Assembly (NCBI GenBank): GCA_036023115.1
Contig: JAYKKT010000079.1
Coordinates: 14,251,501-14,315,500, forward strand
Origin: Brasenia schreberi
Lineage: Eukaryota > Streptophyta > Magnoliopsida > Nymphaeales > Cabombaceae
Length of the DNA stretch: 64,000 nt
Reading direction: 5' to 3'
Both the position numbers and the translations under genes were made by a program. Position 1 is the first letter of the stretch. Each line of letters begins with the position of its first letter. Of this stretch, positions 42,718 through 53,985 are shown piece after piece. The notes below the pieces were generated by a model that worked only from the letters and a program-made list of their open reading frames with translations, was not told the DNA's origin and made no database searches.

Positions 42718-44034
42718 TGAAGTTTTTAGTTTTGCCAACTCCTCCCCGGTGGTGGTGGTGAGCGTGTAGTGGTGGTGGTGGTGCGGCGGCGGTGGTGTGG
42801 TGATGGTGGCGGTGGTGTGGTGATGGTGGTAGCCAGCGGCGGTGGTGAGCGGTGGTGGTGGTGGTGGTGGGGGTGGTGGTGGTATGGGGGTGCGCGGCGG
42901 TGGTGGTGGTGGTGGTGGTGGTGTGGTGTAGGGTGGTGGTGGAGGAGATGGGTGGTGGTGTATGGTGGTGGTGGTGGAGACTTGTGGTTGGTGGCTGGTG
43001 GTGGTGGTGATGGGGTTTGTATGGCTTCTTAGGTGGTGGTGGTGGGAGATGGGTACTGGTAGGGAGGAGGAGGTGGCGGTACTGGTAATGGTGGTGGTGG
43101 AGATGGATGGTTGTAGGGTGGTGGTGGAGGATGGTGTAGGTGGTGGTGGTGACTTGTAGTGGTAAACTGGTGGTGGTGAGGTGTACTGGTGGTGGTGGTG
43201 GTGGAGATGGGTACTTGTATGGAGGAGGTGACTTGTACTTGTAAACTGGTGGTGGTGGAGATGGGTACTTGTAGGGTGGTGGTGGGATGGTGGTGGTGGA
43301 GAGGAGGTAGTAGTATGGAGGTTTAGGAGGTGGTGGTGGTGGAGACTGGTAGTAGGAGTACCGGGATGGTGGTGGGTGAGTGTAGTATGGAGGTTTAGGA
43401 GCCTTGTGGTGATGGTGGTGGTGGAGATTGGTAGTAGTATGGAGGCTTGGGTACTGGTGATGGTGGAGGTGGAGATTGGTAGTAGTATGGCGGTTTGGGT
43501 ACTGGTGATGGTGGAGGTGGAGATTGGTAGTAGTATGTGGAGGTTTAGGCACTGGGTGATGGTGGAGGTGGAGAATTATAGTAGTATGGAGGTGGTGTAC
43601 CGGTGATGGTGGTGGTGGAGATTGGTAGTAGTATGGAGGTTTGGTATTGGTGATGGTGGAGGTGGAGACTTGTAGTAGTATGGAGCCTTGGTGACTTGTA
43701 GTAATAAGGTGATGGTGGAGGTTGGACTTGTACATTCTTCATATGGAGGTGGTGGTGAAGGTGATGGTGGTGGGGGAGCATATGGTGGAGGAAATGGTGA
43801 GAGCACAACTTGAGGAGGATGTTGTCCTTTGATTTCACCTTCAAAGTGGTTCAGCTTGGTGGGTATGGTAGGGTGAGTCCTTAGGTGGTGGAGCTTGGCC
43901 TTGCATGGTGGGGTCCATATTTGACATAGTTAAAGTCCTTAACTGTGATGCTGTACTTGATCCATTGCTCTTGGTTTCACCATAAGCCTTGATGATATTT
44001 CTCCCTGCTTTGCATTTCACCTCCACAACAGCAC
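42718..44034 (-). pseudogene. Exon 2 of the extensin-like gene
   Basis: It starts at the acceptor with AVVEVKCKAGRNIIKAYGE, after which the frame shifts at SNG: the remainder KYSITVKDFNYVKYGP is read one frame over, and PPKDSPYHTH in yet another. The repeat part alternates between PPYYYQSPPPPSP and its shifted readings (HTTTNLHLHHHQYP), which shows that the repeat DNA is intact but the frame is not kept. Near the 3' end, units turn to PPPPYKYPSPPPPVYKYK and then to His/Thr-rich shifted frames. A stop lies at about 42735 or 42701, depending on frame. Confidence 0.8.
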
Positions 44035-45065
44035 CTGCCCCATATAAAAATAATTACAATGCATAAATCATACATGTTACGACAAATTATATTATATTGA
44101 ACAGCATTACAAGTGAGTTAAACTATCCTTGTCATATAACACTTATATTAGACAGCATTACTAAAGAATAACGAGTTAAATTATGAAGTCATATTGATCG
44201 TTTGCTTTATTCTTACAGTCTGCATGCCGGTTCATAACAAACATTTCTATTTGTCCTTTGATTTTCAAGTCGGTTCCTCGTTCAGCTTAGTGGTAAAGTG
44301 AAGGGTGAGTCCTTAGGTGGTGGACTTGGCCTAGGAGCTGTGGGTCCATATTTGACATAGTTAAAGTCCTTAACTTCTCTTGGTTTCAAATTTCTCCTGT
44401 ACATTTCACTATCTCCACAAGCAACACCTGCCCATATAAAAATAAAATGTTGGTTTCAAGTAATTCTTCAACAACAAAAATGTTGGTTTTTCTAACAATG
44501 GAATAGTGGGTGTAGCTTGTAGCTTGAAATGCCACATTAACTCGATTACAAAATTTTCTCTAGTTCTACATATGTTTGAAAAGGGTAATTTTGACACTTT
44601 AATTATTAATTAGCGCAAAAAGGATAAATATATTCATTTGCTCTAGTTGGTTCAAGGTAGTGTAAGCAAATCCATTAAAATATTTTCTCAAACCTTAAAA
44701 TTTTTTTTAGATTAAAGGGATAATTATCATGAAAAGTTTATTAACTTGTGCCATGCCCAAACAAACTTTAATTAGTAATGCAATGCTCAATTTCACGATT
44801 TGAAAATACGATTAGCTCACACTCCAAAAACAATAGAGAAATAGAAAGAATAAGATAATTATTGTTGAAACCAGACAACTAAGAATAACTGCAGCTAAAA
44901 TTCTAAGAGACAAGAAGTTGATCGATGCAAATATGAAAGGGTAGTTCACATCTCCACAGCACAAAAAATGACAGCTGAGTTGTAACGATACTGAGACTTT
45001 TGAGCCAAAAAATGGTGTAAATAAAAGGATCAAAGTCAAAGGATAAATTAGTGAATGAAATGTAC
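44035..45065 (-). other. Intron of the extensin-like gene
   Basis: GT at 45065-45064 and AG at 44036-44035 on the - strand. It includes a partial second copy of exon 2 (44278-44436). Joining at these sites is one base short of the family frame (K/GAVVEV), another sign of decay or of a base error. Confidence 0.65.
44278..44436 (-). pseudogene. Duplicated partial exon 2 inside the intron
   Basis: The - strand reads VKDFNYVKYGPTAPRPSPP then PKDSPFTLPLS and a stop, closely matching 43850-44034 at the DNA level but with a deletion over the GRNIIKAYGETKSNG part. It also begins with an AG acceptor copy (GGGCAG/GTG). In this short stretch its frame is better kept than in the main exon. Confidence 0.8.
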
Positions 45066-45715
45066 CTTTGAGTGTTTCTTGTCATGCGACTTTTCGGGAT
45101 ACTCCAATCATAGCACTTGTAGCTGTATACTCTACCCACTACCTTCACAATCAACGGGTGGTGGTAGGGATGTGGAGGATACTCAACAGGTGGAGAGGAG
45201 AAGTTGTAGTAGTATGGAGGTGGAAGGTACTTGGGTGGTGGTGGAGACTGGTAGTAGTATGGTGTTGGTGGAGGTGGAGAATTGTAATAGTAAGGTGGAT
45301 GGGGTACAGGAGATGGAGGAGGAGGAGATTTATAGTAGTAAGGTGGTGGAGGAAATGGAGATGGTGGTGGTGGAGACTTGTAATAGTAAGGTGGAGGGGA
45401 GAAGGAGATGACTTTCGGGAGGAGGAGATTTGTAGTAGTAGGGTGGTGGAGGAGATTTGTAGTAGTAAGGCTTTGGAGATGGAGACTTTTCTGGTGGGGG
45501 TGGTGATTTGTAATAGTAAGGTGGTGGAGGAGATGGTGAAGGTGGTGGTGGGGACTTGTAGTAGTAATGGTATGGTGTTGGGTGGAGGTGGAGGATTGTA
45601 GACATAGTAAGGTGGATGGGTACAGGAGATGGAGGAGGAGGAGACTTATAGTACATAAGGTGGTGGAGGTGATGGTGATGGAGGTGGTGGAGACTTGTAA
45701 AAATATTCAATTTTA
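45066..45715 (-). pseudogene. Exon 1 of the extensin-like gene (repeat domain and Ole e 1 start)
   Basis: Units such as YYYKSPPPPSPSPPPP and YYYKSPPPPEKSPSPKP are open in 45660-45400 and frame-shifted on both sides. The Ole e 1 beginning HPLIVKVVGRVYSYKCYDW has Ser where I expect the first Cys of the domain (YCYRC in relatives), and the frame slips after WSIP. Upstream of 45715 no Met with a hydrophobic leader can be found, so the 5' end is missing. Confidence 0.78.
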
Positions 45716-46443
45716 AAGTTTCTTCTTTCTATAGAAAATGGAGTGACAGAGGAATATGTCGCCACCAAACTTTATATAATAAGAATAGTATGTAAGCAGA
45801 GGGTGTCCTCTGCATTCTTTTCCAAGTTGGTACATAGTTCACCTTCATTCAAATTGACTGTGCCGGGCACCCTACGGTAATTCCAGCCTTAGGTAAATGT
45901 TTTCTCATTTACTCATGTGGCATTGTCTCCTAATGAGCATGCATCACAATGCCCAAGAAGTTTAATCTTGTAATTATCAACTTGTTAAGATCGAGCACTG
46001 CTCGATCATGGTAGATTGTTCTTGATTGTGTTTAGGCTGTTCGATTTGGATGAAGATATTTTCATCGACCTGGTTGTTGGTATAGGCAACCCAAGAAACA
46101 GAAGCCAAACCGTTGTTTAGCAGTGAGTGGGATCGGCTACATGGGTTCGTGTTCGCCATTGTTATTCATCTAATTGCAACATATTATCATTCAACTGAAA
46201 AAACAAGATCATGTTCGTAGTTTTTAGCTTTGCATATATGGTCGGCATGAAATATATAGATGTGAACCATAATCAAACTCGTTATTCTTTTTCATTATTT
46301 CTAGTGTTGGCAACCGGACCCAAACTTAGCCCAAAGAACCTGAGTTTGGAGTTGTTAATTGCCCTACTCATGTCCAGGTCATTCCAAACTGACTCGATAA
46401 CAAAAAATGGGTTCGGTCATGGTTGATCTAGACCAGACCCAAA
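45716..46443. other. Sequence upstream of the extensin-like gene
   Basis: No TATA box at a fitting distance and no leader peptide. A 60-residue frame (46159-45977, -) has no recognised content. Confidence 0.45.
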
Positions 46444-46457
46444 GCCAACAAATAAAA

Positions 46458-46458
<1 letters not shown>

Positions 46459-46521
<63 letters not shown>
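46459..46521. repeat. (TA)n microsatellite
   Basis: About 31 TA units. Confidence 0.97.
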
Positions 46522-46524
<3 letters not shown>

Positions 46525-46534
46525 TAGTTGGTTT

Positions 46535-46615
46535 GGTCAACCAGGGGCTCTTAGAGTATCGAACTCACAACCATCTTTGTATGAGTCCAGTTCCTTGTCA
46601 GGTTAACTAGTTTTC
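46535..46615 (-). mobile_element. SINE-like sequence
   Basis: On - TTGTGAGTTCGATACTCTAAG contains a B-box-like GAGTTCGATAC. The A-box side (AACTAGTTAACCTGACAAGG) lies 40 bp before it. Confidence 0.5.
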
Positions 46616-47137
46616 CTTTTTTTCCCCTGTTTTGAACGGGCTGTTGTAATGGGTTTTAGGTGAAAGAAGAAGCACAAGTTAATGCTTAATTAGACTTGAA
46701 GTGCACTGTCGGTAATTCGTGTAATTGAGGTCAGTAAAGACGAAAAACTGAAGTCTTGTATCATGGCCTGCACATCCACTGTTAGTAGTAGTTGTCATTT
46801 GCTAATTGCTTACTTGCTGCACTTTATGAACAGCATTTATTAAATATCAAAGTGCCACCAAGTTTTAAGCGCTCTCTATCTCTCTCTATTGTAGTACACG
46901 TAAATCCTTCATAACACTGCTTTGTAAACAATTTGCAGCCATGAAGTTATCACCCAGCCTCTCCCTCTTTCTCCCCGTATGTTCCATATATAAGACTGAA
47001 AGATGGAATTCGAATGATGCCGGAATGTAGAAATAAGTAGGGAAGACATGACTTCCTGCCAAATTTAAGTGGCAATCGGTCTTTTCCTACTTCTTTTTAA
47101 ATTCTAGTATCATATGCACTTCAACCTACACATCACG

Positions 47138-47138
<1 letters not shown>
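46616..47138. other. Unannotated spacer
   Basis: No gene recognised. Confidence 0.5.
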
Positions 47139-47224
<86 letters not shown>

Positions 47225-47235
47225 TAGATAGATAG
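47139..47235. repeat. (CT)n(TA)n(GATA)n microsatellite
   Basis: About 22 CT units, 19 TA units, then four TAGA units and CACACA. Confidence 0.97.
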
Positions 47236-47404
47236 ACACACACGTATATATATATTCCTTATTACGGTGGGTAGTGGAGCAGCCATGGTTTTGGAACCGC
47301 GATTCTTGGGAAGAATAATTAACCAAAAGGGTTGCTCAAAAATGCAAATTTTCTTGGCATTTGGTTGAGAGATCGATAGGTTATACTGTTCGAAAATTTG
47401 ATGC

Positions 47405-47550
47405 TAAGAATTAAGTTCCTTAGTAAAGTTGATCAAGGCAAAATATATTCTATAATGAACAACCCCATGATAAAAAACAAGAAATCCCTTAGCAGCGCGC
47501 GGGCACACGATGAAGGTCCTGAGTTCCTTAGTAAAGTTAATCAACAGGAC
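47405..47550. repeat. Short direct duplication, spacing 108 bp
   Basis: GTTCCTTAGTAAAGTT-GATCAA at 47414 recurs at 47522 with one change. Confidence 0.65.
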
Positions 47551-47639
47551 CTCTTCAGTTTCCGCAGCATACTTGCCCATGCACGCAGGCACTCACACAC
47601 ATAACTAAAGGAAGTAATTATCTGCAAGATCAACTGTGC

Positions 47640-47770
47640 AATCCCTTAGCAGCACAACGAGCAACACCTCACCTGGCTAGGGGCCTGGCTCACAAGCTGA
47701 AAGTCATGAGTTAGTTAACGTGGTGTGCATCTGGTTTATAGGCTATCCCATTTAACCAGAAAAGGTTTTT
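47640..47770 (+). mobile_element. SINE-like element, copy 1
   Basis: CACCTGGCTAGGGGCCTGGC then TCACAAGCTGAAAGTCATGA. The same phrases occur on the opposite strand at 48170-48250 (CACCTGGCTAGGGGATCGAC, TGAAGGTCATGAATTC). The two parts fit A- and B-box spacing. Confidence 0.55.
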
Positions 47771-48169
47771 TTTTTTGTCAAAAAGGAAAGTTCAAACCTT
47801 TAATGTAGCACGGCTGATTCTCCTTTAGTTAAAAGTAGTTGTGCATTATATGGACCACCCTAACTCTACCTATTTCTTCCCATGCATTACTTCTCCATTT
47901 GCTTTCACTCCATTTGATTTCATGGAACTCATTATTGCTCGGTAATTTCACGTAACATGGACCATCAATATGGCTTTTATTATTATCATTGTTGTTATTA
48001 TTACTGTTCATTCAACATTTCTTTATTTTCAGTTTTTTTCTTTTTCTTTCATAAAAGTTAAATGAGGCTTATGCCCTTTCTATCAGATAGAGAGGCACTC
48101 ATAGAAGGTGAAGCCTTCATTGATATGTGGTAAATTACAATTCGAGACTCATATTTGCTTTTCTTTTGT
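47771..48169. other. Unannotated spacer
   Basis: No gene recognised. Confidence 0.5.
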
Positions 48170-48250
48170 TAGAATGGGGAAATACATACCCTGGGTATAG
48201 AATTCATGACCTTCAACTTGTGAGTCGATCCCCTAGCCAGGTGAACTTCT
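48170..48250 (-). mobile_element. SINE-like element, copy 2
   Basis: Inverted relative of 47640-47770. The downstream part after CCCAGGGTATGTATTTCC is not shared. Confidence 0.5.
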
Positions 48251-48829
48251 CTTTATGCAAACTCTTATATCCGTGGTTAAATACTGAATGATCTATCTGT
48301 TTGATTCATTATCTTATTGTGGATGTACTCGTTTGGACTCCTCTAATGCGTACGTCAATAGATCCGATCTTACTCAAGTTCCACTCTGAAACCAACTAAT
48401 TGAATTCGGTTTCTGAAACTAAGATCCCACTACTAATCCAATCCGATTTCCTATTGTAGTTTCGTATATATCTAATTAATACCCAATTATTCGTTTCGGA
48501 CTCTTGTCTATAATTTCTTAATGCAAAAAAAAATGCTTGTGAAAAATATTTTCTGGAAAGGGTATTGTTGTCTTTAAAAAGTCAATGGCTAGGACAAGGG
48601 TGGATTTTGCTTTGACCCGAACGAGGTAGATTTTGGTAATTTGTAGAAGTCGTACACAGCAACAATTCCTCCCGAAAGGGTAAACGGTCTACGTTAGGAA
48701 GTCGTAAGCAAAAGGCCGATGAAGTGAATAATGACTTGAATGTCCTTAAACGACGTCATTGTTAACGAGATAAATATAAATGAAATAGTACTTACATAAA
48801 GTTTATAGGGACGCCGATGCATCTGTAAA
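48251..48829. other. Unannotated spacer
   Basis: No gene recognised. Confidence 0.5.
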
Positions 48830-49110
48830 TCGGAACCGCTAGACTCTCCGGCTCCATTATGGTTCATGGTATTTAGAAATTTGATTCAAAGTCGGAAATC
48901 AGAACCGATGGTTCCAAACCGTTGTTAAATATGGTTTAAATATTTTCTATGAAACCCATTATCGCAAACCAATCCGTAGCTCAAAGGCAGGTTGTTTCCT
49001 ATTTTTATAGTTGGTGGGGAGTTGGACTTCTGAAACAGGAACCGAAACCAACCCTGAGGTGGTTCGATTTCGATTTCAGGTTCCAAGCAAACCGGAACTG
49101 GATAGGTCTA
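48830..49110. repeat. GGAACC-rich dispersed repeat
   Basis: AATCGGAACCGCTAG to AAACCGGAACTGGATAGG. It shares phrases such as GGTGGTTCG and TTTCAGGTTCCA with 49818-50075. Confidence 0.45.
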
Positions 49111-49817
49111 ACCAAATCTGACTAATCCAATACATATCACTATATAATTTGCTCGAGTTAACATTAAATATGACAATTTTGTATTGTCATAGAGAGTAAA
49201 TACAGACTCAGTAATTAACTTGGTCCGATATTGGTTACTTCATCAGATCAATTAGATCCATTAAAATCTTGTTGGATCCAGTAAACAATCCAATCAGATA
49301 CCCATAATCGAATGGAGCGATCCAAAGATCAATCATCAACCATTCCAGTGAAAAGCACGAGTGGAGTACTTGGCTTAGCTCATGAGAAGGGCAGTTTGGG
49401 AACCTTTGGTAGATTGCTGTTACTTCTTGTGACCCCTCCACAAGCACGCCCATGTGATATTGGCGCCAACCACTAAGAACAAGAGAATTAGCAAGTTGGT
49501 CAGGATAGCTTTTTCTTTTCCTTTTTTTTGTGGAAGACTGTGGGCCCCGATATTGATAGAAAAAGCACATGCCAAAAATTTATTTATATTTATTCAACGT
49601 TTTTTAAAATCTAGAATTTATTTATTGCTAAAAATGCCTTTGACACATGAATATCCCTTAGTAATTGAGTTGCTGTTTATAAACATTATCACAAGTTAAG
49701 ACTATGTAAAATTTAGGATATGAATGGATGTGACATCTTGAAATCTTTAAAATCAAATTCCCCCACCCTTTTTTTTCCTTGGGTGGAAGGAGAGCTGTGC
49801 GTTGTTATATATACACA
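49111..49817. other. Spacer
   Basis: A 111-residue frame on the - strand (49570-49235) has no recognised motif, signal or neighbour. I do not call it a gene. Confidence 0.45.
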
Positions 49818-50075
49818 GTCATGGCGGGTTTGGAACCGGCCCTGTGATTCCAACCAAAACCAATCTGTGCCAGGAACTGGTGAAATCGTACCTCGAATCA
49901 AAGGCCATTCGGATTATACACCTTTTATGGAATTGGAACTAACGGTTCTAAATCACCAGTTACCATATTTTTGTTCAATTTTTCGTTCTGAGCAGTTTAC
50001 AGCTCAAACCCGAACCAGCTTGAGGCTGGTTCGGTTATGGTTCCAGGTTCCGGTGTAATGGAACCAGCCATGTCT
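49818..50075. mobile_element. Candidate MITE with CATGGCGGGTTTGGAACC ends
   Basis: The left end CATGGCGGGTTTGGAACCGG and the reverse complement of the right end, CATGGCTGGTTCCATTACAC, agree over the first ten bases with one change and loosely beyond. The flanks are TATATA-rich on both sides. The inside is GGTTC-rich and non-coding. Confidence 0.45.
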
Positions 50076-51288
50076 ATATATATATAGACATATTACAAGC
50101 CAAGTTCTCCTTGGAGCTGTAGCATCAAGTTAGCAGTTGTGTGCTTCATTAGATCGGCACGGTGTTTAGACATTGCATTCGGTCCGATTTCTCCTGTCGT
50201 GCTATGACTCGATAGCGACGCATTTGTTTCCCTCTCTTTAGCAGCTCACTTATGCCTACCACTAGCCATCTAACTTCATGGGCTGGCTTATCCCCCATCT
50301 TTCTTTTTTCTTCTTTTTGTTTTTGTAATTAAATATAATCACCAGAGGGATAATTGTATTTCTATTTCTTTATAGTGCAAATGTTTTTGGGCTTCATATG
50401 ACATCCCTTACCAATCTCATACTTTTGTAATTTGCTTTTCTATTTGGGATAGCAAGCACATCCAAGGTGAAGTAGCATGGTCGATATAAGGTACACTTGA
50501 TCTTCACTGAGCGAGTTTAGGAAGAAGTTAACAAGTAAAGTTGAGCTACGAAAAAACCTAAGAAATTAAGGGCTCTCTATTTAGGAAAATATCATATTAT
50601 ATATAAATATTGAATGTCGCAATCATTGATCATAAATATTGAATGGTTGATAGTATGGATGAGTGTGCACATGGACTATGCTCTCCGCACACACATATAT
50701 AAAGCTATTCAGCCTTTTATGTATTATATATATGGCAAACAAATATGATTCAAAACAAGCGTTGAACTAATAATAAAAACAAATTTTATGGAGTCAAGTG
50801 CTTGGGCATTAACCCTTGTTACATGCAAAAAAATGTCGTTGAAAGAAAAGGAATACTGAACTGTGTGGTCAAATAAAAAAAGACCATATGCATAATTAGG
50901 CTATTAGATAAATCATAAAAGGTTAAACTTAAAAACAAAAGAAAAAATGTGGATCTTGCCACTGCCCACAGAGAAGCCTAGTTTTTTATTTAGTTTTTGT
51001 TTATAGACAATGCATATATTCTATACAAATTGGTAGGCACATGTTTATGCATTAGCCTTTGAGTGCTTATGCTTTAGATAAACTGATGACCTCGACCCCA
51101 AGTCATCCTGTTGTTGTATTCACTTGCGGATAATTGCCTATAGTTCATGAGCCATGTGGCCGCGAAAAAAAAAGACAATGTTGTCATACATGCATTGAGA
51201 CAATAACGTATCCTGTAATTTTAAGTGAAATGCTTGTCTGCTGCACTTAATTATGTTCTCCAACCCCTTAGTTAGATAGCCTTACTTA
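50076..51288. other. Unannotated spacer
   Basis: AT-rich; no gene or repeat recognised. Confidence 0.5.
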
Positions 51289-51836
51289 TCATACACACAC
51301 ATATATACACAGAAAGTAGTTCCCACGCATAGCTTATCTTGTTTAAATTGTCTTAAACATCTTGACCATCCATTTCAATGTATCTTGGCCATCCATCATC
51401 TCAAATAAATACCTGACCATCCTGATGTCCTAGTGTCTCTATGCATGAGCTCCTTGTCTCTCTCTCTTTAGTGTTCGCAACCCCTGTGCATCCACTGACC
51501 ATCTCTCTTGATACCGGGTAACAAAGGTATCTCTCTCTTTTGTCTTCTATCTTGAAGGAGAAGTCTCCATTGTTGACAGTCGATCACCGCTCCTTGTGAG
51601 TACTCTCTCTCTCTCTCATGTTGGGTTAGAAAGGTAGGGTTTTGGTTTGAGGTGTTGATCTTAGGGTTTCATGTTTGTTATTTTTGTATTTGGTTAACTT
51701 GTGTTATTCTTCAATGTTTGTGGAGTTTGAAAATGTTTGATTTCTCTATTAGCCTTTCTTGATTCTGCATTTTGTTTGTTGGCATTGCACCTTTTGGATG
51801 ATGTCTTGCAACATTGCATATTTTGGTTGATGTCCC
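51289..51836 (+). repeat. Left terminal inverted repeat of the MULE
   Basis: Contains TTGTTTAAATTGTCTTAAAC, CAACCCCTGTGCATCCACTG, CATGTTGGGTTAGAAAGGTA and CTTTTGGATGATGTCTTGCA, each found inverted at 56835-57430. Confidence 0.85.
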
Positions 51837-51844
51837 TGCTTTGA

Positions 51845-52698
51845 GATCGAAAAATATTAAAAATTGGTACACATATGACTCACACACTTATCAACCCACC
51901 ATAAAATTTTCAAGAATTTTACATGTGTTTAAGTTCGTGAATAAAGTTAAGCAAAATCGAATAGAGTGAGAATAGGACCTGTCTGTACTTCACATCCTAC
52001 GACAGATCCTATGTAAAAGTCCCTTAGCTCTGTCTATAATGTTCTCAATTTCTTGAAAATGATCCCATTAGAAAGCTAATTTCAATACCTTTCCAATTTA
52101 AACAGTTTCATAAAAATTGAATACCTACGTGCAGAGATACATGCATTTCTTTAAGCCTTTGTATTTGTGTCACAGGGTATATCCCAAGTTTCAAAGTTAG
52201 AGAATTCACTGATTTAATTTTACACATACATAGATTCAACAACCAAAACAAAAAGAGTTTAGTAATCTTCACATGGGCCTATCTTAGGTAAAAGTTTAAA
52301 GTTTTTTAGAGATTGAGGACTACTAACAATTAGGAAAATCTGTACTTGAAAACAAGACCTATTTCTATTTTTCAAGATTGAATTTGGTTTTGTCAAAAGA
52401 ATAAACTCATGATTTTGAGAAACTTGTTTGGATTAAAACTCTGTTTTGAAAACTTTTTGGATCTTAAAGCGATCTTTCAAGCATCTAGGCTGACTCTTGA
52501 GCATCGATTCAAAAAGACCTACGGCGAAAAGAACTCACTAGTCCACATTCGCCTAAGAAGTTATAAATCAAATTAAACTTTTCAAGTTTTAGAAAACTTG
52601 TTGGCATGCTCGTGCATTTGTATTTGTCTCGTGCACTTGTATTTGTGAATTGAATTTTGAGACTATCCATAGATTTTGGAATTGAATTCTCATCTACA
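51845..52698 (+). mobile_element. Partial Tat LTR (5' side)
   Basis: CATAAAATTTTCAAGAATTT (51900) matches the LTR at 18340. The U5 block GGCTGACTCTTGAGCATCGA (52489) and the end TTCTCATCTACA are clear. Confidence 0.8.
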
Positions 52699-52703
52699 GG
52701 ATT

Positions 52704-52721
52704 TGGCATGCCCGATGGCAC
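52704..52721 (+). other. Primer binding site
   Basis: TGGCATGCCCGATGGCAC, five bases after the LTR end. Matches 13497-13480 on - at 15 of 18 positions. Confidence 0.7.
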
Positions 52722-52979
52722 TTGAGTCTTGGGAGGATCGCTTTGATTCAGTTTAATTTTTTAAAAACAAATTCCAATTTTCGAAATCATGATTCTAAAC
52801 CTTTCCTTTTTGAATCCCTTGTTTTAGGTACATTTTTCAACTTTCAATAATGTTAAGTTCAGAGGGTTTCTTCGAGTTGTCTGGTCGGGCACTTTGCTCT
52901 ACAAGTCATATTTCAAAAAGAATTTCAAAAACAACTTTGCAAAATCACGAGGATAGGATACTTCTCTCGAGAGGGAACT

Positions 52980-53985
52980 AAAAGAATTTAGAATCGAGAA
53001 GGAAATCGGCACATTGAGCAAAGAGGCCGATGCGGTAGAATATTGCTCGTTACATGGGAAACAAGCGAGGGCTCAAAGAAGAACTCATCATTCACGAAAG
53101 CCCTGAGTCTCCTTTAAATTTGAAGAAGAGGAACCAAAGCATGAATCCTTCATAGTCAAGGATAGAAAGACCCTCCAACAACTCTTGAAGGATCAAACAA
53201 AGGAGAAAAGAGTGTATTCGCTATTTGATTTTTTAACTTGAGATTATCAAATTGATAGCGATGATGAAATATAAAGTTTTCATCGATATGATAGGAATGA
53301 CGATCCTCGATCGCATCTCCAACTCTTTTGTTAGAGAGACTATAAAAAGAAAAAGGATTCCTCCAAATGGATATATTGGTTCCCTTATTGTTTAAAGAGA
53401 AATGCTTCAAAATGGTTGGCTTCATATGATTGAAGCCAATTCGCTACTTTTGAGGATCTAGCGAATTGTTTTATGCAACGATTTTTTCATAATATTAAAG
53501 TCACACCAACTCTCAATACTTTGAGAGACACAAAGAAATCTCCAATGAGGATGCACACACATTTATTGTAAGATGGAGATTACTTCTGAGCCAAGTGAAA
53601 GAGTCAATTTTTGAGGGATCCAAATTAATATTTATCCTTGAAAATTTTAAAACCGATTTGAAAGTACTCCTCTCCACCTACGAGATCAATACTTTTTAAA
53701 ATCTGATTAAAATGCCTCTCTTTTTTAAACCAATTTAAAAGTGAGTATACGAAGATCTATAGAAAGAAGAAAGTTTTCTTAAATACAAATTTGAAAAACC
53801 TAGAGCATACATGCCACATGCACCGAAAGGGAGAGTGAAATCTCATAAAATGGCCCACGAATGTATAGAGCAAAGTTCATCAAGTCCATCAAAGCCCGTT
53901 GGACAAAAATCAAAACCTTCTTTTTTAAAACCCAAAAAGATGAGAAAAAGTTCGAGAAAGTCCACAGATTCTTTAAGTCTACGTA
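52980..53985 (+). pseudogene. gag: Tat-type gag fragment
   Basis: ESFIVKDRKTLQQLLKDQTK (53145), SLFDFLT-DYQIDSDDEI and FHRYDRNDDPRSHLQLF match the gag at 13205-12807. ANCFMQRFFHNIKVTPTLNT (53465) matches the core at 12783. At least eight stops or frameshifts. It ends within the region before the zinc knuckle, where the second LTR piece begins. Confidence 0.85.

Larger units (their letters stand above)
42700..45715 (-). pseudogene. Extensin-like proline-rich protein with Ole e 1 domain, frame-broken two-exon gene
   Basis: On the - strand: a proline-rich exon (45715-45180) with YYYKSPPPPSPSPPPP units; the Ole e 1 start PLIVKVVGRVYSYKCYDW (45160-45100); a splice donor AAAG/GTACAT at 45065; an intron of about 1030 bp; an acceptor GGGGCAG/GTG at 44035. 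Then comes the Ole e 1 continuation (VEVKCKAGRNIIKAYGETKS, VKDFNYVKYGP, PPKDSPYHTH), and a second long run of PPYYYQSPPPPSPVPK units to about 42720. Members of this family are secreted cell-wall glycoproteins whose SPPPP motifs are hydroxylated and glycosylated. No signal peptide is visible before the first repeats. At least five single- or two-base indels shift the frame, so this copy is a pseudogene unless the indels are sequencing errors. Confidence 0.85.

Noticed and set aside
42769..43159. Gly/Val/Trp-rich frames on the + strand
   Set aside because: Complement of the extensin CCA-rich repeat; no independent signal of a gene.
49235..49570. 111-residue frame on the - strand
   Set aside because: No motif, atypical composition, no support from context.
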